DNA from: Diaporthe sp. PMI_573
Lineage: Eukaryota > Ascomycota > Sordariomycetes > Diaporthales > Diaporthaceae
Length of the DNA stretch: 64,000 nucleotides
Assembly: GCA_021399435.1 (NCBI GenBank)
Contig: JAJTUP010000034.1
Coordinates: 186,001-250,000 of the forward strand
Direction of reading: 5' to 3'
Shown here: positions 1 to 11,900 of the stretch, one piece after another
Position numbering within the stretch: the first letter of the stretch is position 1
How the letters are laid out: each line of letters begins with the position of its first letter
Program-made: the position numbers and the translations under genes
The notes under the pieces: model-generated
The model's input: the letters and a program-made list of their open reading frames with translations, nothing else
The model's database searches: none
What the model was told of the DNA's origin: nothing

Positions 1-1770
1 AACTCAGTGGCTAGTCTTTCGTTGCAGTCAGGGGCAAAGGGCAAGCCCATGGCCATCTACTATGGGTCAAACAGCGGCACCTGCGAGGCCCTTGCTCAAC
101 GCCTTGCCTCGGACGCCCCGAGCCACGGCTTTAGCGCCGCGGTGGTTGACTCTCTTGATGCCGCAAACCAGAATTTGCCCACTGACAGACCTGTTGCCAT
201 CATCACCGCTTCATATGAAGGCGAACCACCAGACAACGCAGCACTGTTCTGCAACTGGATTCAAGGCCTCAAGGGCAAGGAGCTGGAGGACGTGTCGTAT
301 GCGGTCTTCGGCTGCGGCCACCGTGACTGGTCCTCAACCTTTCACAAGATCCCAAAAATGTGCGACGCAACAATTGAAAAGTTTGGCGGCAAGAGAATAG
401 CGCCTCTGGGAGTAGCTGACGCCGCGGATGGTGACATGTTCACCAAATTTGAGTCCTGGGAGGATGAGGTCTTCTGGCCAGCTATGAAAGAGAAATATGG
501 GATCGATGGGAACGACAAGGATGGAGAAGGCCTGCAAGGCGGATTGTCGGTCGAAATCTCGACACCTCGATCCTCCACACTTCGCCAAGACGTCAAGGAG
601 GCCGTCGTTGTCGAAACCCGCAATCTCACATCCCCTGAGGCTCCTACGAAGAAGCATATTGAGATCCAACTGCCCAGCGACATGTCCTATTCGGCAGGGG
701 ATTACTTGGCAATTCTTCCCATCAATCCGAAGGAGATTGTGCACCGAGCCCTCCGCCGCTTCCAGCTGCCATGGGACGCTCACATCACCATCAGCAGCCA
801 AAGCCAGACCACCCTGCCTACCGGCTCATCCGTGCCAGCATCTGATGTGCTCGGTGCCTATGTCGAACTAGCTCAACCCGCGACAAAACGCAGCGTTGCT
901 GCCCTGACAGAGGCTACAAAGGACGAAGAGACCAAGGCTGCGCTCCGGAACTTGGGCGGTGAGAACTACCTCTCCGAAGTCAGCGTAAAACGCCTCTCAG
1001 TCCTCGACCTCTTGGAGAAGTTCCCATCAGTCGAGCTTCCCTTTGCCACTTTCCTCTCTCTCCTCCCGCCAATGCGTGTTCGGCAGTACTCCATCTCTTC
1101 ATCACCGCTTTGGAACCCTAACCACCTGACCCTGACGTACGCCGTCCTCGACGCGCCAGCCCTTTCTGGAACTGGCCAACGCTACGTGGGTGTCGCCACA
1201 AGCTATCTCGCGAGCCTCGAGGTAGGCGACAAGCTGCATGTTGCGATCAGGCCGTCGCACGCGAGCTTCCACCTGCCGGTGGACAGCGAGAGGACGCCGG
1301 TGCTGTGCATCGCGGCGGGCTCCGGGCTGGCGCCGTTCCGCGGCTTCATCCAGGAGAGGGCGGCCATGCTCGGGGCCGGCAGGAAGCTGGCACCCGCGAT
1401 CCTCTTCTTCGGCTGCCGCAGCCCGGATCAGGACGACCTGTACCGCGAGGAGCTGGACAAGTGGGAGGCGTCCGGCGCGGTGGACGTGCGCCGCGCATAC
1501 AGCCGGCAGTCTGACGCAAGCGAGGGCTGCGTCCACGTACAAGACCGGCTGTGGCGGGACCGCAGAGAGGTTCAGGCGCTGTGGGAGCAGGGTGCCAAGG
1601 TCTATGTGTGCGGTTCCCGCGGTGTGGGCGATGCCGTGAGGGATGTGGCGATCAAGATGTACGTGGAGGGCGCCAAGGAGAACCACGGAAAGGACTTGAG
1701 CGTCGAGGAGGCGACGCAGGCCTTCGACGCAGTGAGGAACGAAAGGTACGCCACGGATGTGTTTGACTGA
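1..1770 (+). CDS. CYP505-type P450:NADPH reductase fusion, 3' part (5' end outside window)
   Basis: This is the diflavin reductase half of a self-sufficient fatty-acid hydroxylase of the P450foxy/CYP505 (BM3-like) type, which passes electrons from NADPH through FAD and FMN to a fused heme domain. The frame is open from base 1 and the first ATG is already inside the flavodoxin domain, so the heme domain and true start lie upstream of the window. Visible parts in order are: the FMN loop YGSNSGTCEALA and ASYEGEPPDN, then FGCGHRDW (flavodoxin, about the first 160 residues); the FAD motif RQYSISSSP; and the NADPH segments GSGLAPFRGF, FFGCRSPDQDD and YVCGSRGVGD near the C terminus. The protein ends in VFD and a TGA. 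No intron is visible. The gene converges on the dioxygenase that follows. A stand-alone cytochrome P450 reductase is less likely because no N-terminal membrane anchor precedes the flavodoxin domain within the window and the flavodoxin sequence is CYP505-like. Confidence 0.9.
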   Translation, partial: NSVASLSLQSGAKGKPMAIYYGSNSGTCEALAQRLASDAPSHGFSAAVVDSLDAANQNLPTDRPVAIITASYEGEPPDNAALFCNWIQGLKGKELEDVSYAVFGCGHRDWSSTFHKIPKMCDATIEKFGGKRIAPLGVADAADGDMFTKFESWEDEVFWPAMKEKYGIDGNDKDGEGLQGGLSVEISTPRSSTLRQDVKEAVVVETRNLTSPEAPTKKHIEIQLPSDMSYSAGDYLAILPINPKEIVHRALRRFQLPWDAHITISSQSQTTLPTGSSVPASDVLGAYVELAQPATKRSVAALTEATKDEETKAALRNLGGENYLSEVSVKRLSVLDLLEKFPSVELPFATFLSLLPPMRVRQYSISSSPLWNPNHLTLTYAVLDAPALSGTGQRYVGVATSYLASLEVGDKLHVAIRPSHASFHLPVDSERTPVLCIAAGSGLAPFRGFIQERAAMLGAGRKLAPAILFFGCRSPDQDDLYREELDKWEASGAVDVRRAYSRQSDASEGCVHVQDRLWRDRREVQALWEQGAKVYVCGSRGVGDAVRDVAIKMYVEGAKENHGKDLSVEEATQAFDAVRNERYATDVFD

Positions 1771-1931
1771 TTAGGCAACACATTGGAATCATAAGCTGGT
1801 ATCAGATACCGAAAAGGCAGGTTTGGGTTCATAAAGGCCAAATGATACGGAGTTTACAGATTGGACAGATTCATTAAATTTCATGCTCTCTTATCTTTTT
1901 TGCGCATGTATGTCTCTTCTACAACATCAAA

Positions 1932-3164
1932 TCATGGTCGTGACTTGTTCTGATGAGCCTTGAACTCGCGCACGAGCGTCTCCCTGCTCCATCCCTCCTC
2001 CAAGCCCCTGACGGCAACATCGAGCTCGGACACGGGCGCCAGGCCTCCCGGCCGGGGAGGGTTGTTGTCGAGGTTGGTGGGGAACGCGTAGCCCTCGCAG
2101 ATGGCGCACAGCAGGGCGTCCACCTCGTCACTCCTACCGTCCCTCGCGAACCTCGCGACGATCTCGTCCCAGCAGGCGTCCAGCAGCGGCAGGGCGTCGA
2201 CCGTCTCCATCGGCTTCCCGAAGGGGCTGCTGACCTGTAGCAGGTTGGCCATGCGGTTCACGTCGGCGCTGACGTTCTCCCCTGCGGCGTGGAACAGGGC
2301 CGGGTTGAAGAAGATGCCGTCGCCCCTCTCCATGGGCAGGGCGACGTAGTGCTCGTCAAAGTAGTCGACGAACTCCTGGCGGCGGTAGGCCATGTACCCC
2401 TCCTCGAAGGCCTGCGAGAAGGGCAGCAGGCGCGTGGGCCCGCTCTCGGGCGGGACGTCTACGTGCGCGACGGCGCCCTGCAGTGTGAGGAACTGGCTAG
2501 CCACGTGCATCGCCCTCGGGATCTGGGCGGCCCCCTCGGCCGTCTGGAAGCCGAGGTGGTAGTCGCGGTGGCAGACCTGGGCCTTTGACCCGGGCCGCAC
2601 GTTGTTCACCTGCGCCGTGACGCGGTAGCCCCCGCCCAGCCACGCGGACGAGACGAGGCCCAAGAATGGGTTGCCGTAGTAGTCGGCAAAAGAAGCCGGG
2701 TCTGCCAGCGCGTGCTTGCTGAACGAGTTCCAGATGCGGTCGTTCTTCCCGGCCGCGGCGAAGTGGTCGCCCTGCGAGACCCCCTCGGCGCGCTCGCGCT
2801 CGATGATGGAGTAGAAGGCCTTGTTGGCCCGCTCGAGGAGTTGCCCGTCGCGGAACAGGCCCTTGGTCACGAACACGCCCGGCCCGCTGTGCAGGATGCG
2901 GTACCACTCGTCCTGCAGGGCGCTGCGCTGCGCGGCCGGCAGCGCCGAGAAGGAAGGGGGGAGGTGGTAGATGGGCACGTTGCTCTCGACCGTGGCTGCG
3001 AGTGGATAGTGCTCGCGCGTCGCCTTCTGCGAGCATAGGGATGCGAGCTGGTCCAGGGGTGGTGCCTCGTCGAGGGCGAAGAGGCGCCTCAGGGATCCTG
3101 GTGCCCGTGAGGGCGCATTCCGGATCACCTTCTGTGCTGCTGCTGATGCTGCTGCGGCCGCCAT
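1932..3164 (-). CDS. phytanoyl-CoA dioxygenase (PhyH)-like Fe(II)/2-oxoglutarate oxygenase
   Basis: A single-exon gene of 410 residues starting at the ATG at 3164. It looks like a PhyH-superfamily non-heme iron oxygenase, which couples 2-oxoglutarate decarboxylation to hydroxylation of a substrate. The iron-binding H-x-D is seen in CHRDYH (near residue 200). The distal histidine lies in NPALFHAAGENVS (near 290) and is followed by an arginine in NRMANLLQVS suited to binding 2-oxoglutarate. The N terminus is alanine-rich and weakly mitochondrial-like. Tail-to-tail with the P450 reductase fusion, with only about 160 bp between stops. Both could act on fatty-acyl chains, but that is inference. 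The substrate is unknown: fungal PhyH-like proteins include secondary-metabolism oxygenases as well as true phytanoyl-CoA hydroxylases. Confidence 0.8.
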   Translation of the reverse strand: MAAAAASAAAQKVIRNAPSRAPGSLRRLFALDEAPPLDQLASLCSQKATREHYPLAATVESNVPIYHLPPSFSALPAAQRSALQDEWYRILHSGPGVFVTKGLFRDGQLLERANKAFYSIIERERAEGVSQGDHFAAAGKNDRIWNSFSKHALADPASFADYYGNPFLGLVSSAWLGGGYRVTAQVNNVRPGSKAQVCHRDYHLGFQTAEGAAQIPRAMHVASQFLTLQGAVAHVDVPPESGPTRLLPFSQAFEEGYMAYRRQEFVDYFDEHYVALPMERGDGIFFNPALFHAAGENVSADVNRMANLLQVSSPFGKPMETVDALPLLDACWDEIVARFARDGRSDEVDALLCAICEGYAFPTNLDNNPPRPGGLAPVSELDVAVRGLEEGWSRETLVREFKAHQNKSRP

Positions 3165-5466
3165 ATTGAAGTGGTCATGTCGTTTTCTTGGTTATGTGCC
3201 TTTCCCATCACTCCGGCTGGGAAGAGGACCGGTGTGATATATGTATGCCCTGGCCCATCTACCACCGCTGACCCTGCGCGGGGGGTCTCGTCGATTTGAC
3301 CCTCTTCGATCCACATTTGTCGCTGTTGGTGCTGCTAGAGGCGGTCTCCACTCTCGGCCCGAGGGTTGGTTTGCGGGGAGTGGTGCGGCTCTCAGGACAA
3401 GTTAGGGGCTGCTCGGCGATTGCAACCTATTCCCATGCACGCGTGTTGGCTACATATTCTGGGGTGGACTATATTATTGGTGCATTGTCTTGGATTCGGG
3501 TGTACCCTGAGCATCATCAGTCAAATTTACATGGAGAGTATTGGACCATGGGGGAGACGAGTCTCCGTGTCGTGAGACCGACATCCATAGCGCTTTGGTG
3601 TTGTCCATGACCGAGATCAACACACTTGCCTCGGGGTTGAGGTGACGTTAACAGAGATACTTGCTCACCTAATTCTATTTCTTCTATTTATCAAGTCTGA
3701 AGCTTCCCACTTAGGTAATTCGGACTATAAATTGTTGCAAGTACCCAGGTAGGCGGTGGCAGGCCAAAGGTATGCACAACAGGTAATCGGGCTCATTGCC
3801 CCAACAAGCTTCCAGTCATATTTATACCCGCGTCCTGTGTAGCCTTTGGAGATGTTTTCTCTGTCAATGCCGGATTTCCGATCGAATAACATGGCTTCGG
3901 CCATTTTCAATCCAACGGGAGTGGCTGCCCCGGATTCCCATTTTGACAAGTCCACTGGACACTTCAAGACAAGACACAATTTTGACTCTCATACATGCCC
4001 ACGCGGCAAAACACTTATCCACAACATCAATTCTAAAGTGTCATTTCCATCTCCCTTGATAGATTTTGCAACATATTTGGTTCCCTTCGCCGATATTATC
4101 CCTTCTCATAATTTTCTATCAGGCTTGTCAAGCAAAACTCGTCTCCCGGGACTCATATTCCGGGTCACGACTTTCGGAATCTCAATTCCGGACTCCACCG
4201 ACTGGCCCGGCCCGGTTCAGATGGGAAACCTTGACACAACAACGAATCTATTTCCAAAATATTGGGTGTTCCACTCGAAAATGTTTTAGTGTATGTGGTC
4301 GTCTTCTATATTCTGTCTACTTAAATATGAATTGCTGCTGATTGTAACATGGAAGGCGGCCAGAAGTGTAGATTTGTGTTGAGAACACTGGCCATGTAAC
4401 ATGTAAGTGGATGGCGACTCACCCTGAAATTCCCCGTAGACCACATGAATATTTGTCTTTTCTCATCAACCCAAAGTTTGCAAGAAGTGTTCCGTGCATT
4501 CAGATGCTCATCAATGTAAAGGAAGTACAGAACATGCTTTGCGCGCTCGGGAGTATATTACCATGAGATTGATAAGCACAATAAAAGCACACAAGGCAGA
4601 AAGAATTAGCATCATTCAAAAGCCAGGCACCGACTATGTCAAGAAGAGCCCAGGCAAAAGAAAGATGCTTGAGAATGCTTCCCAAGATGGATGGCAAAAG
4701 ATTGTGCCACTGGGAATTTGCGGATCAGACTGCCTCCAGGAGGAAACCAAAGGCTTGCCTTTGCTCCCTTTGAGAATGCATCCAACGAGAGGAACGTATC
4801 TTCCTGCACTACAGCTCTCTCAAACGCCGAAGACCCTCACGTTTGCTCCTGCTGTACAAGTGGAATTCATAGCAAGACGAGATATTCGCACAAAACATCC
4901 ACGGCAGGGCCCTTACCTACGAGATTGACATTTACCTTGTCTTTGGGAGACATAGATTCAGCTAGCGCAGGTGAGTTTGTTCTTATGAAATGCGTTTCTT
5001 GGCCCTGTTGTCGAACTCCTTATCAGTACTTCACTGTGACGAGCACCAATCCAAGGCCGGAGGGAGCTTCTACACTACCGAGTGGAGCATGTTCACCGAG
5101 ATACTTCACCAGAGCTTTGGATAAGCCGAGCCTCAACTGATTTCATCAACACAACCCTAAAGACAGGTTTACCCCGAAACCAGCTGCGTTGCATCCTGAT
5201 TTGGGGTGAGAGCGCTGCAACACAGAGTCCAGGGGGTGTTATGCAGCCCCACTTCAGCGCTGGACCGTGCCCGTCGAAAATTTGAAATTTTCGGATGCAA
5301 ACAAGCAAATGAAATCTCAACAACACAGCACTCACTGAGACTTCCTGTTAAGTAATATATCAGAATTCTCGTTACAAGAAAACTTGAATGAGACACTTGG
5401 GAGAGCATCAAGCATAGCATCAACCCAGGCTCAAGGCTTCTCATCTGCGTCAGAAACAATCCAGCC
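3165..5466. other. gene-free spacer, 2.3 kb
   Basis: Only short overlapping open frames without recognisable motifs are present. A GTACCCAGGTAGG element at 3741 belongs to the dispersed CCTAGGTA-like family. I see no RNA gene or transposon end. It presumably holds the upstream regions of the divergently placed dioxygenase and of the next gene. Confidence 0.5.
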
Positions 5467-6417
5467 ATGGCACGGACGACGAGGTCTAAGGGGGCAGCTG
5501 CCGCACCAGAGACCGTCACAACGGAAGCGCCTACAGACGTCACCACATCAGCCGTCAACACAAAGGCCACTGCGACCAAGCCAGAGAAGGAGGAGCCAAA
5601 GGATGACTCAAGGACAAAGAGCCAACAGCGCCGCCGTCTCAGGCGAAACCTTTACAAGAAGGCAAAGAGGCACCAGGGCGTCGGGGAACTGCACAAGTCC
5701 CTGGGATCAGCGGGCAAGCCGATGAGCAGAAACGAGAAGTATGCCCTCAGGGTGCAGGTGTACCAGCCACACAGGCAGAAGGCCAAGGCTACGTCTAGGA
5801 AGGTGTCGGAGCTCGAGACACTCGTCAAGAGGCAGCAGGAGGAGATCAAGGAGCTGCGGAAGCTGGCAATGGGCACCGCCCCGAGGCTCCAGCCGCCTGC
5901 GAGCCCACCGACCGCCGGGATGGAGGTGGGTGAGGAGCCGGACTCGTCCCCTGCCAAGATCAGGGACCAGCTATTGACGGACGTGTCACGGTCGCCCCTC
6001 GGCGAGGGGCTGACGGTTCTGGAGGTGGAGGAGATTGTGGAGAGACCTGCTGGGGAGCCGATGGAGGACGTCCAGGAGACCACCGTGGTTACCAGTGTTG
6101 AGCAGGACGTGGAATACCCAACCCTGCCGTCCGTCGAGGAGACCACACAGTTGGTTGAGGAGAACAGCGGCGAAGAAGTGAGCGGGGCCGGCGACAACAA
6201 GCAGGAGGACCAGCCAGAGGTGGCTGATGAGGGAACACGCGACGCCGCGACAAATCCAGCACCGAAGCTGGCTGCCGATACGCCCATCAAGTCAAAGGAG
6301 GAGGTCAGAGACTCAAGCGCAGAGGACTCGAACGCCGGCACGCCGCGCAACGTGAGACGGTCTCCCAGGAAGAAGGCAAAGCGGAGGAGCTTTGCCGGAC
6401 ACTCCTACGTGGGCTAG
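5467..6417 (+). CDS. unknown basic/acidic coiled-coil protein, 316 aa
   Basis: I do not recognise this protein. The ATG at 5467 has a good context (gccATGG). Residues 1-55 are Ala/Thr/Lys-rich. They are followed by a strongly basic stretch (QQRRRLRRNLYKKAKRHQ, about 56-75) that could be a nuclear localisation or nucleic-acid-binding segment. A likely coiled coil follows at about 110-140 (SELETLVKRQQEEIKELRKL). The remainder is acidic and disordered, rich in Glu, Val, Thr and Pro, and ends in a second basic patch (RRSPRKKAKRRS) near the C terminus. There is no intron, no signal peptide and no membrane segment. Two basic patches flanking an acidic body suggest a nuclear protein; that is inference. 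Codon use is GC-ending like neighbouring real genes, which supports coding status. Confidence 0.6.
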   Translation: MARTTRSKGAAAAPETVTTEAPTDVTTSAVNTKATATKPEKEEPKDDSRTKSQQRRRLRRNLYKKAKRHQGVGELHKSLGSAGKPMSRNEKYALRVQVYQPHRQKAKATSRKVSELETLVKRQQEEIKELRKLAMGTAPRLQPPASPPTAGMEVGEEPDSSPAKIRDQLLTDVSRSPLGEGLTVLEVEEIVERPAGEPMEDVQETTVVTSVEQDVEYPTLPSVEETTQLVEENSGEEVSGAGDNKQEDQPEVADEGTRDAATNPAPKLAADTPIKSKEEVRDSSAEDSNAGTPRNVRRSPRKKAKRRSFAGHSYVG

Positions 6418-8165
6418 TGGTCCCGGCTGTTTGGGGAGAAGACAAATCTTTAGAACAAGGAGCGTGCGATGAGGTGAGACACGGTTTCTGCATAGACAGA
6501 CAGGCAGCCGGAGCAGGTGCCAGCAATGAATGGGCATGGGCGATGAGCAGATGGCCCTCTGGCTTGGGTCTGGACAGGTACATAAGAATGAGATCGCATG
6601 GCATGGTTTGATGCTTGTGTGTTCAAAGGCATGATGAGGCAGGCCGGGAGTATTTCATTTGTGAACTAACCCGCAATGTCTCAGTTTCTTCTCGCCGGCG
6701 TCGCCAGCGCGGTCAAGGACAGTTCCGATGCCGCACCATGGTTGAGACAGCGGTCACGTTCAGAGAGTTCAACATTGAGTAGACAAAGAGCTTATTCAGG
6801 GTCATCCAGCAGATCAAGAACGTCACGAGATGGCTCGATGGCTGTCTCTGACGTGTTGATGGCACCCACCATTGTTCCTACAGCCGTCGTGCACGATAGC
6901 AAGCATGATGTGGGAGCAAATATGCAAAGAAACATGGGCAATGCCGGCCGATTTAGAGTTTGAGGCCCGGTGGATCCTGTCTGTTCACAGGGTGGGGTGG
7001 GGGTGGTTCTCAAGAGAGGCTCCATCCCGTCCGGAACAGCTGTCTGCGGCACGGGCAGTCCTCTGCCCTGGTCTCCAACCCGTGTCTCTGCCTGGGGCAA
7101 CGGCATTGCGCCGGGCCAAGTCTGCCAACAGCCTCTCAGAGGACGTCGTACATCGGATGAAGTGGTCCAATGGCGATGGCCTTTGAGATGAACGCCGCCG
7201 TCTCGCAGGGCGGCGAGTGGCCTACAATGCCGCTCTGGGTCTGCACAGGACCCTGTGGGTTGTCTTGTGCAATGGCACACCAGAGCAATGTGACAGCGGA
7301 TGTTGCAGCCTCATGGTCGTCCAAAAATAACTGTATCGCAGGTTGCAACGTCTCACTTTGCGCTGTGCATTCTGCCCGGAGGCGTGCCCATCTGCTTGGA
7401 CGATGAGATTGTTTAATGGCAAAGACAAGCATGCTCGGATGCAAGATTGGACAATGTATTCACGATTCTAGGAGATTTACAACATGCCAGAGCTGTCGAC
7501 GCTTGCGTTGTGCTGCCAATATTTAGGGTTGAGCGGGGGAGTTGACGCGGGAGAGCGCTCTCGGGCCGCCAAGCACTCACCCGGCTGCCAGGATGACACG
7601 GCCGTACCGCACTAGTAGCGTGGACATGTCAGTGGGGCCAATGGGGTCTCACCCCCCTGACCCCCGCCAGATCCACCCGGTAAGAGGGGGCCGGTCCCGA
7701 GGTCCAGGTTCAGCTCTCCAGATCCAGCTGTCAAAGGTCCAGGTTAGTAGGTACCTAGCTCTTGCCTGTAACCTGTTGGTCTGGTCTACGCACCTTTGTA
7801 GGCAGCTTCTTGCGCCGCCCAAGGCTTCAGCGTTCTATTTTCCACCTGATGAGCTGGACCGGGTGACTGGGTACATCAATGTGCCTCATCCAACGGTACC
7901 TAGTACTTAGCTTGCTTAGGTAGCCTGCTGCTACTCACCGGGCTACCCATCTCGTAGTTACATGGCGTCACTGCAGCGAGACCGGCTCCTGCCGTTACGT
8001 CTCTGTCACCAGAACAAAACAATACTGTGTAATAAACCATCCCAGGCAGCTCCTCCTCTCCCTCCATTCACTTCGTCGACCACAGACAGCCTCATGTGAC
8101 CGTATCCATATTTAGTCTTGTGTCCTGCGTCTCGCTCCTCCTGCCCTCTTAGGCCCCTCGCACAG

Positions 8166-8201
<36 letters not shown>

Positions 8202-8923
8202 CGTCGTCGTTGACCACGCTCGGCTGCATGCATGTCGATCCGAGTCTGTCGCCTCGCCCCATTGATTGGCCGTCCGCCTGCAGCCGCTGCTTCTGCCATC
8301 CCATCCCATCCCTCATGCACGTCTTCACCCTGCAGTAGCTCGCTTCGAGGCAACAGAAACACAAAGTCCGCGCAACCGAACTCTCTACCTCTTGACTCTG
8401 CGAGCCTCACCCTCTTTCGCACCCTCTCTTGCACCCTCACCTGCAAACCCCTCCGCCTGCGCCCGCTCTGCTGGCGCCCGTCTCGTCCTGCTGCTGCTGT
8501 GCGAGCAATACAGCAATACCATAGCATTCACTTGATGTCGTACACGCCTGCTTCTTCTTTGGCAGCCCAGCTCCATCCGTCGACTTGCGCCAGCCACCAT
8601 CCCGCTCTCCCGCCTCTTCTGCCTAGTCTACCACTCCCACCGCAAGCATCGCCGTGCTTCTGGCACCTCTCGAGGTTTGATCGCCTCATCTTTCTACACT
8701 TTTACCAAAAACTTTCTCAACTTTGAGTTGTGACCACATCTTTGGCCTCACTTATATTCCTCCAACCTGCCTGCCCCGCAGCCCACTCACCCTCATACCC
8801 CTGTCTTCTACTTCATAACTTCGTACCCGGCTGCTCCTGCAAGTTGTTTGCTTGCGGCTTCCCAGAAGTGCTGAAAGCAAAACACGGACTTTTCTGCATA
8901 ATCCATGCAGCAGTTCTTCAAAG
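6418..8923. other. gene-free spacer and long 5' leader, 2.5 kb
   Basis: Open frames here (for example 6792-7280 on minus) have erratic composition and no motifs. The region contains CCTAGGTA-like elements at 7749-7760, 7896 and 7915-7925 and a CAG tract at 8169-8200. The last 500 bp are pyrimidine-rich, as is usual for a promoter and 5' untranslated leader of the AAA ATPase gene. Confidence 0.45.
8169..8200 (+). repeat. (CAG)10 microsatellite
   Basis: Ten CAG units followed by CA and then CATCGTCGTCG. It sits about 720 bp before the ATG of the AAA ATPase gene and outside any supported coding sequence. Confidence 0.9.
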
Positions 8924-11900
8924 ATGGACCCGATTCCACAGCCAGACGACACCCTCATCAGGGAGGGCGAGCCCTCTAACCCGCGCCTCGACAAAGATGT
9001 CAAGCCAAACTCAGCCGACGCTGTCACTAACCCTGACGGCCCTTCTAAGCCCAAGAACGTCTCCAAGCCAGCCGAGACGAAGAGAAAGGGTGCAAAGAAG
9101 CAGTCCAAAGGCAGCAAGACGAAGAAGGACAAGCAGAAGAAGAAGAAGAAGCGAGCCGCAATCAACGACTCTTCCGACCTGTCTTCTACCTCCGACGACG
9201 ATACAACAGGGATCGACTCAGACAGCGATACCTCAGATGACGACGTTGTTGTGCGCCGCAGGCGCACAAATAAGAAGCGGGAGGAGGCTCCAAAGCTGAA
9301 GACCATGGGAGGCACCAAGAAGCACAAGAGCCCCGTCAAGAGCAAGCTGGAGCCTCCCGTGGCTTCTAGCTCCGACTCGGACTCGGACTCGGATTCTTCT
9401 CAACTATCCTCCAGCGACGAATTGGAGGACTCTGAGCCACTGGCAGCTCACCAAAAGAAGATCAAGGGCCAAACCTTGAAGCAGAAAGTCGGACTACAGG
9501 TGGCTCGGGAACTTCAGCGAATCCTTCAGCTTGCTCAGGCACCCCCTCCCCCTCCAGGTCTTTCTAGCCATGCTGGTCTGGGTCCTGCCTTCGACTCTGG
9601 GCTTGCCCCGGGTCTGTTTCCAAATTCCGGGAGTCCTTTCCCTCGATCAGGTGTGATTGGAGGTCTGCAAGGAGGCAATCCCTTCGCGACCGGAGCACGG
9701 GTTCGTCCCGCCTTCGATGAACGTCTGGGACTGTTTGATACTTTGGGTGACCCACTTGGACGAGGTGCTGTGATTCCCGGTCGCGGTTTCATGGGTGCCG
9801 GCAGGAAATTGCCTGGTGATTCAGCCGCTCCGCAGGGGAGGAGGTCCAGAAAGTTGGACTTCAAGAGGGTTGATCAAGTGTGGGACAATTCCATTCACAA
9901 CTTCAAGCTCCAGGATACTGCAGAGTCTGCCGCCGACAAGAAATACGACGGCTTCTGCTTCCACGTTCGCCGCACTTTTGACTGGGAAGGCAAGTACAAG
10001 GCCACAGTCGTAGACGTCAAGAGCAAGGCTCTGCGTGAATGCCTCCAGGACGTCATAGGCAACATCAAGGGTGTCAGTCTTGTGGACGAGACACCCAAAC
10101 TTGACCCGAACGTGTTGTTTCTCTACCTTGAGGACCTGAGGAAACATGTAAAACAACTCAAAAAGCAAGTGAAGAACCCCTCGGCATCGGACAAGCAAGA
10201 GCGCAAGAAGGAGGTCAAGTGGGGAGAGGAGAAGAGGCTCCATCTCAAGGTTCTTGTGAAATACATTGACAAGGACTACGAGCACATCAAGAAGAGTCTT
10301 TACCCAATGCTGGAGCACGGACTCATCACGTTTGATCTCCTCTGGGCCTTGTGGAAGCCAGGTACTCTTGCGTACACCACAACCTATGGGTCACACGATG
10401 AACCCAGGGTCTTCAAGGTCGACACGGCAGAGAAGCATTACCATATCACCAAGGGTGAATTCTACTACATTGACGGCAGGGTAAGTGCAAGATTTCAGTA
10501 TGCCTCAATCTGATTGCTGACTTGTGCCCAGTATTTCGAGTATGATGGCAAGCAATTTGGGTACGGGCGCATGATGGAGGAGATTGGAGATTTCCGCGGC
10601 GCCAAGAAGATCACGAGCCTCAGTTCATACCCGCTCAAATACCACAAGAACGAGGAACAGGTACGAAAGGACCTCATTGAGCGGGGCAAGAAGTTCGTGT
10701 CCCTCAATGGTGTCCACTACAAGTCGCACCAGGGAATGGCGTACTACAAGAAGAAGAAATCCATCATCAAGGTGAACGTGAACGGTCGCGTGATGATCGA
10801 TCCAGCAATACACAGGAGGATCAACCCGAATTATCCAATCTCTCTTGTCCGCCCCAAGGAACAGGACGTCCTGACCGAAGATGAAGAGTCTGATGAGGAC
10901 GCCTGCTGCGGTATGGGGTCGGATTCGGAGGACGACGAGGCTCACGACAAGGACCTCGAGGACAGCGAAGAGAAAGTCAAATACGTCACAAAGGTCATCA
11001 AGGACGACAGCGGACGACTTTCCCTTGTCCGTATGACGAAGGACGAAGCTGAGGATATGAACAAGGAGAAGCTCTCCAATGTTGAGACTCAGGACGATGC
11101 CGCCCTCGATGGCAGCAGTGATGAAGGCAAACAACAGAGCTCCACGAAGACACCCGAATGGACTGATGAGGAGTACCTCATTGCGAGTCCTGTCGTCCTT
11201 GGCTTCTCCTTTGGAGAGAAACTCTGGTTGGAATTCACAGTTTCTGGAGTTCAGGAAATTCGGTGGAACGAGCACGCTTACGAGTCTCTGGTCTTGGAGA
11301 AGAGAACCAAGGAGACGGTCAAGGTCCGCGAAGCCATCCCGGTGCACGTCGTATGTGTGATACCAGCTGACACTCAAGCAGGCCCTCGTCGAATCTCACA
11401 AGTATCATGCCGCAGAGTCCATCGACGACGTGATCCAGGGCAAGGGTAAAGGCCTTGTTTGTAAGCCGGCTTCCGTGTTCTGGTTCTTCCCTGAAGCAGT
11501 CGCTAACTATTGTATAGCCGTTCTTCATGGTCCACCTGGCACAGGCAAGACCCTCACCGCCGAGGGGATCAGTGAGCTGTTGAAGTGCCCACTGTACATG
11601 GTCTCTGCTGGTGAGCTGGGCACCGACTCACGTATCCTCGAAGGCGAGCTACAGAGGATTCTTGACATATGTCACGCCTGGGGCGCGATTCTGCTTTTAG
11701 ACGAGGCGGATGTGTTCCTGGAGAAGCGCAACATGCACGATATTCACCGCAACGCCCTCGTCAGCATCTTCTTGCGGCAACTGGAGTATTTCCAAGGCAT
11801 CCTTTTCCTCACCACGAACCGAGTAGAGACCTTTGATGACGCGTTCCAGTCGCGGATCCACATTGCGCTGCGGTATGATCCACTCGACCTCAAGGCCAAG

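Noticed and set aside
6792..7280. 162-codon minus-strand frame
   Set aside because: No conserved features; Cys/His/Arg/Pro mixture typical of a chance frame.
11351..11381. 31-bp intron in the AAA ATPase gene with a strong GTATGT donor
   Set aside because: Shorter than any other intron here (42 bp minimum). The donor at 11324 gives a family-consistent junction of equal length to homologues as I remember them.
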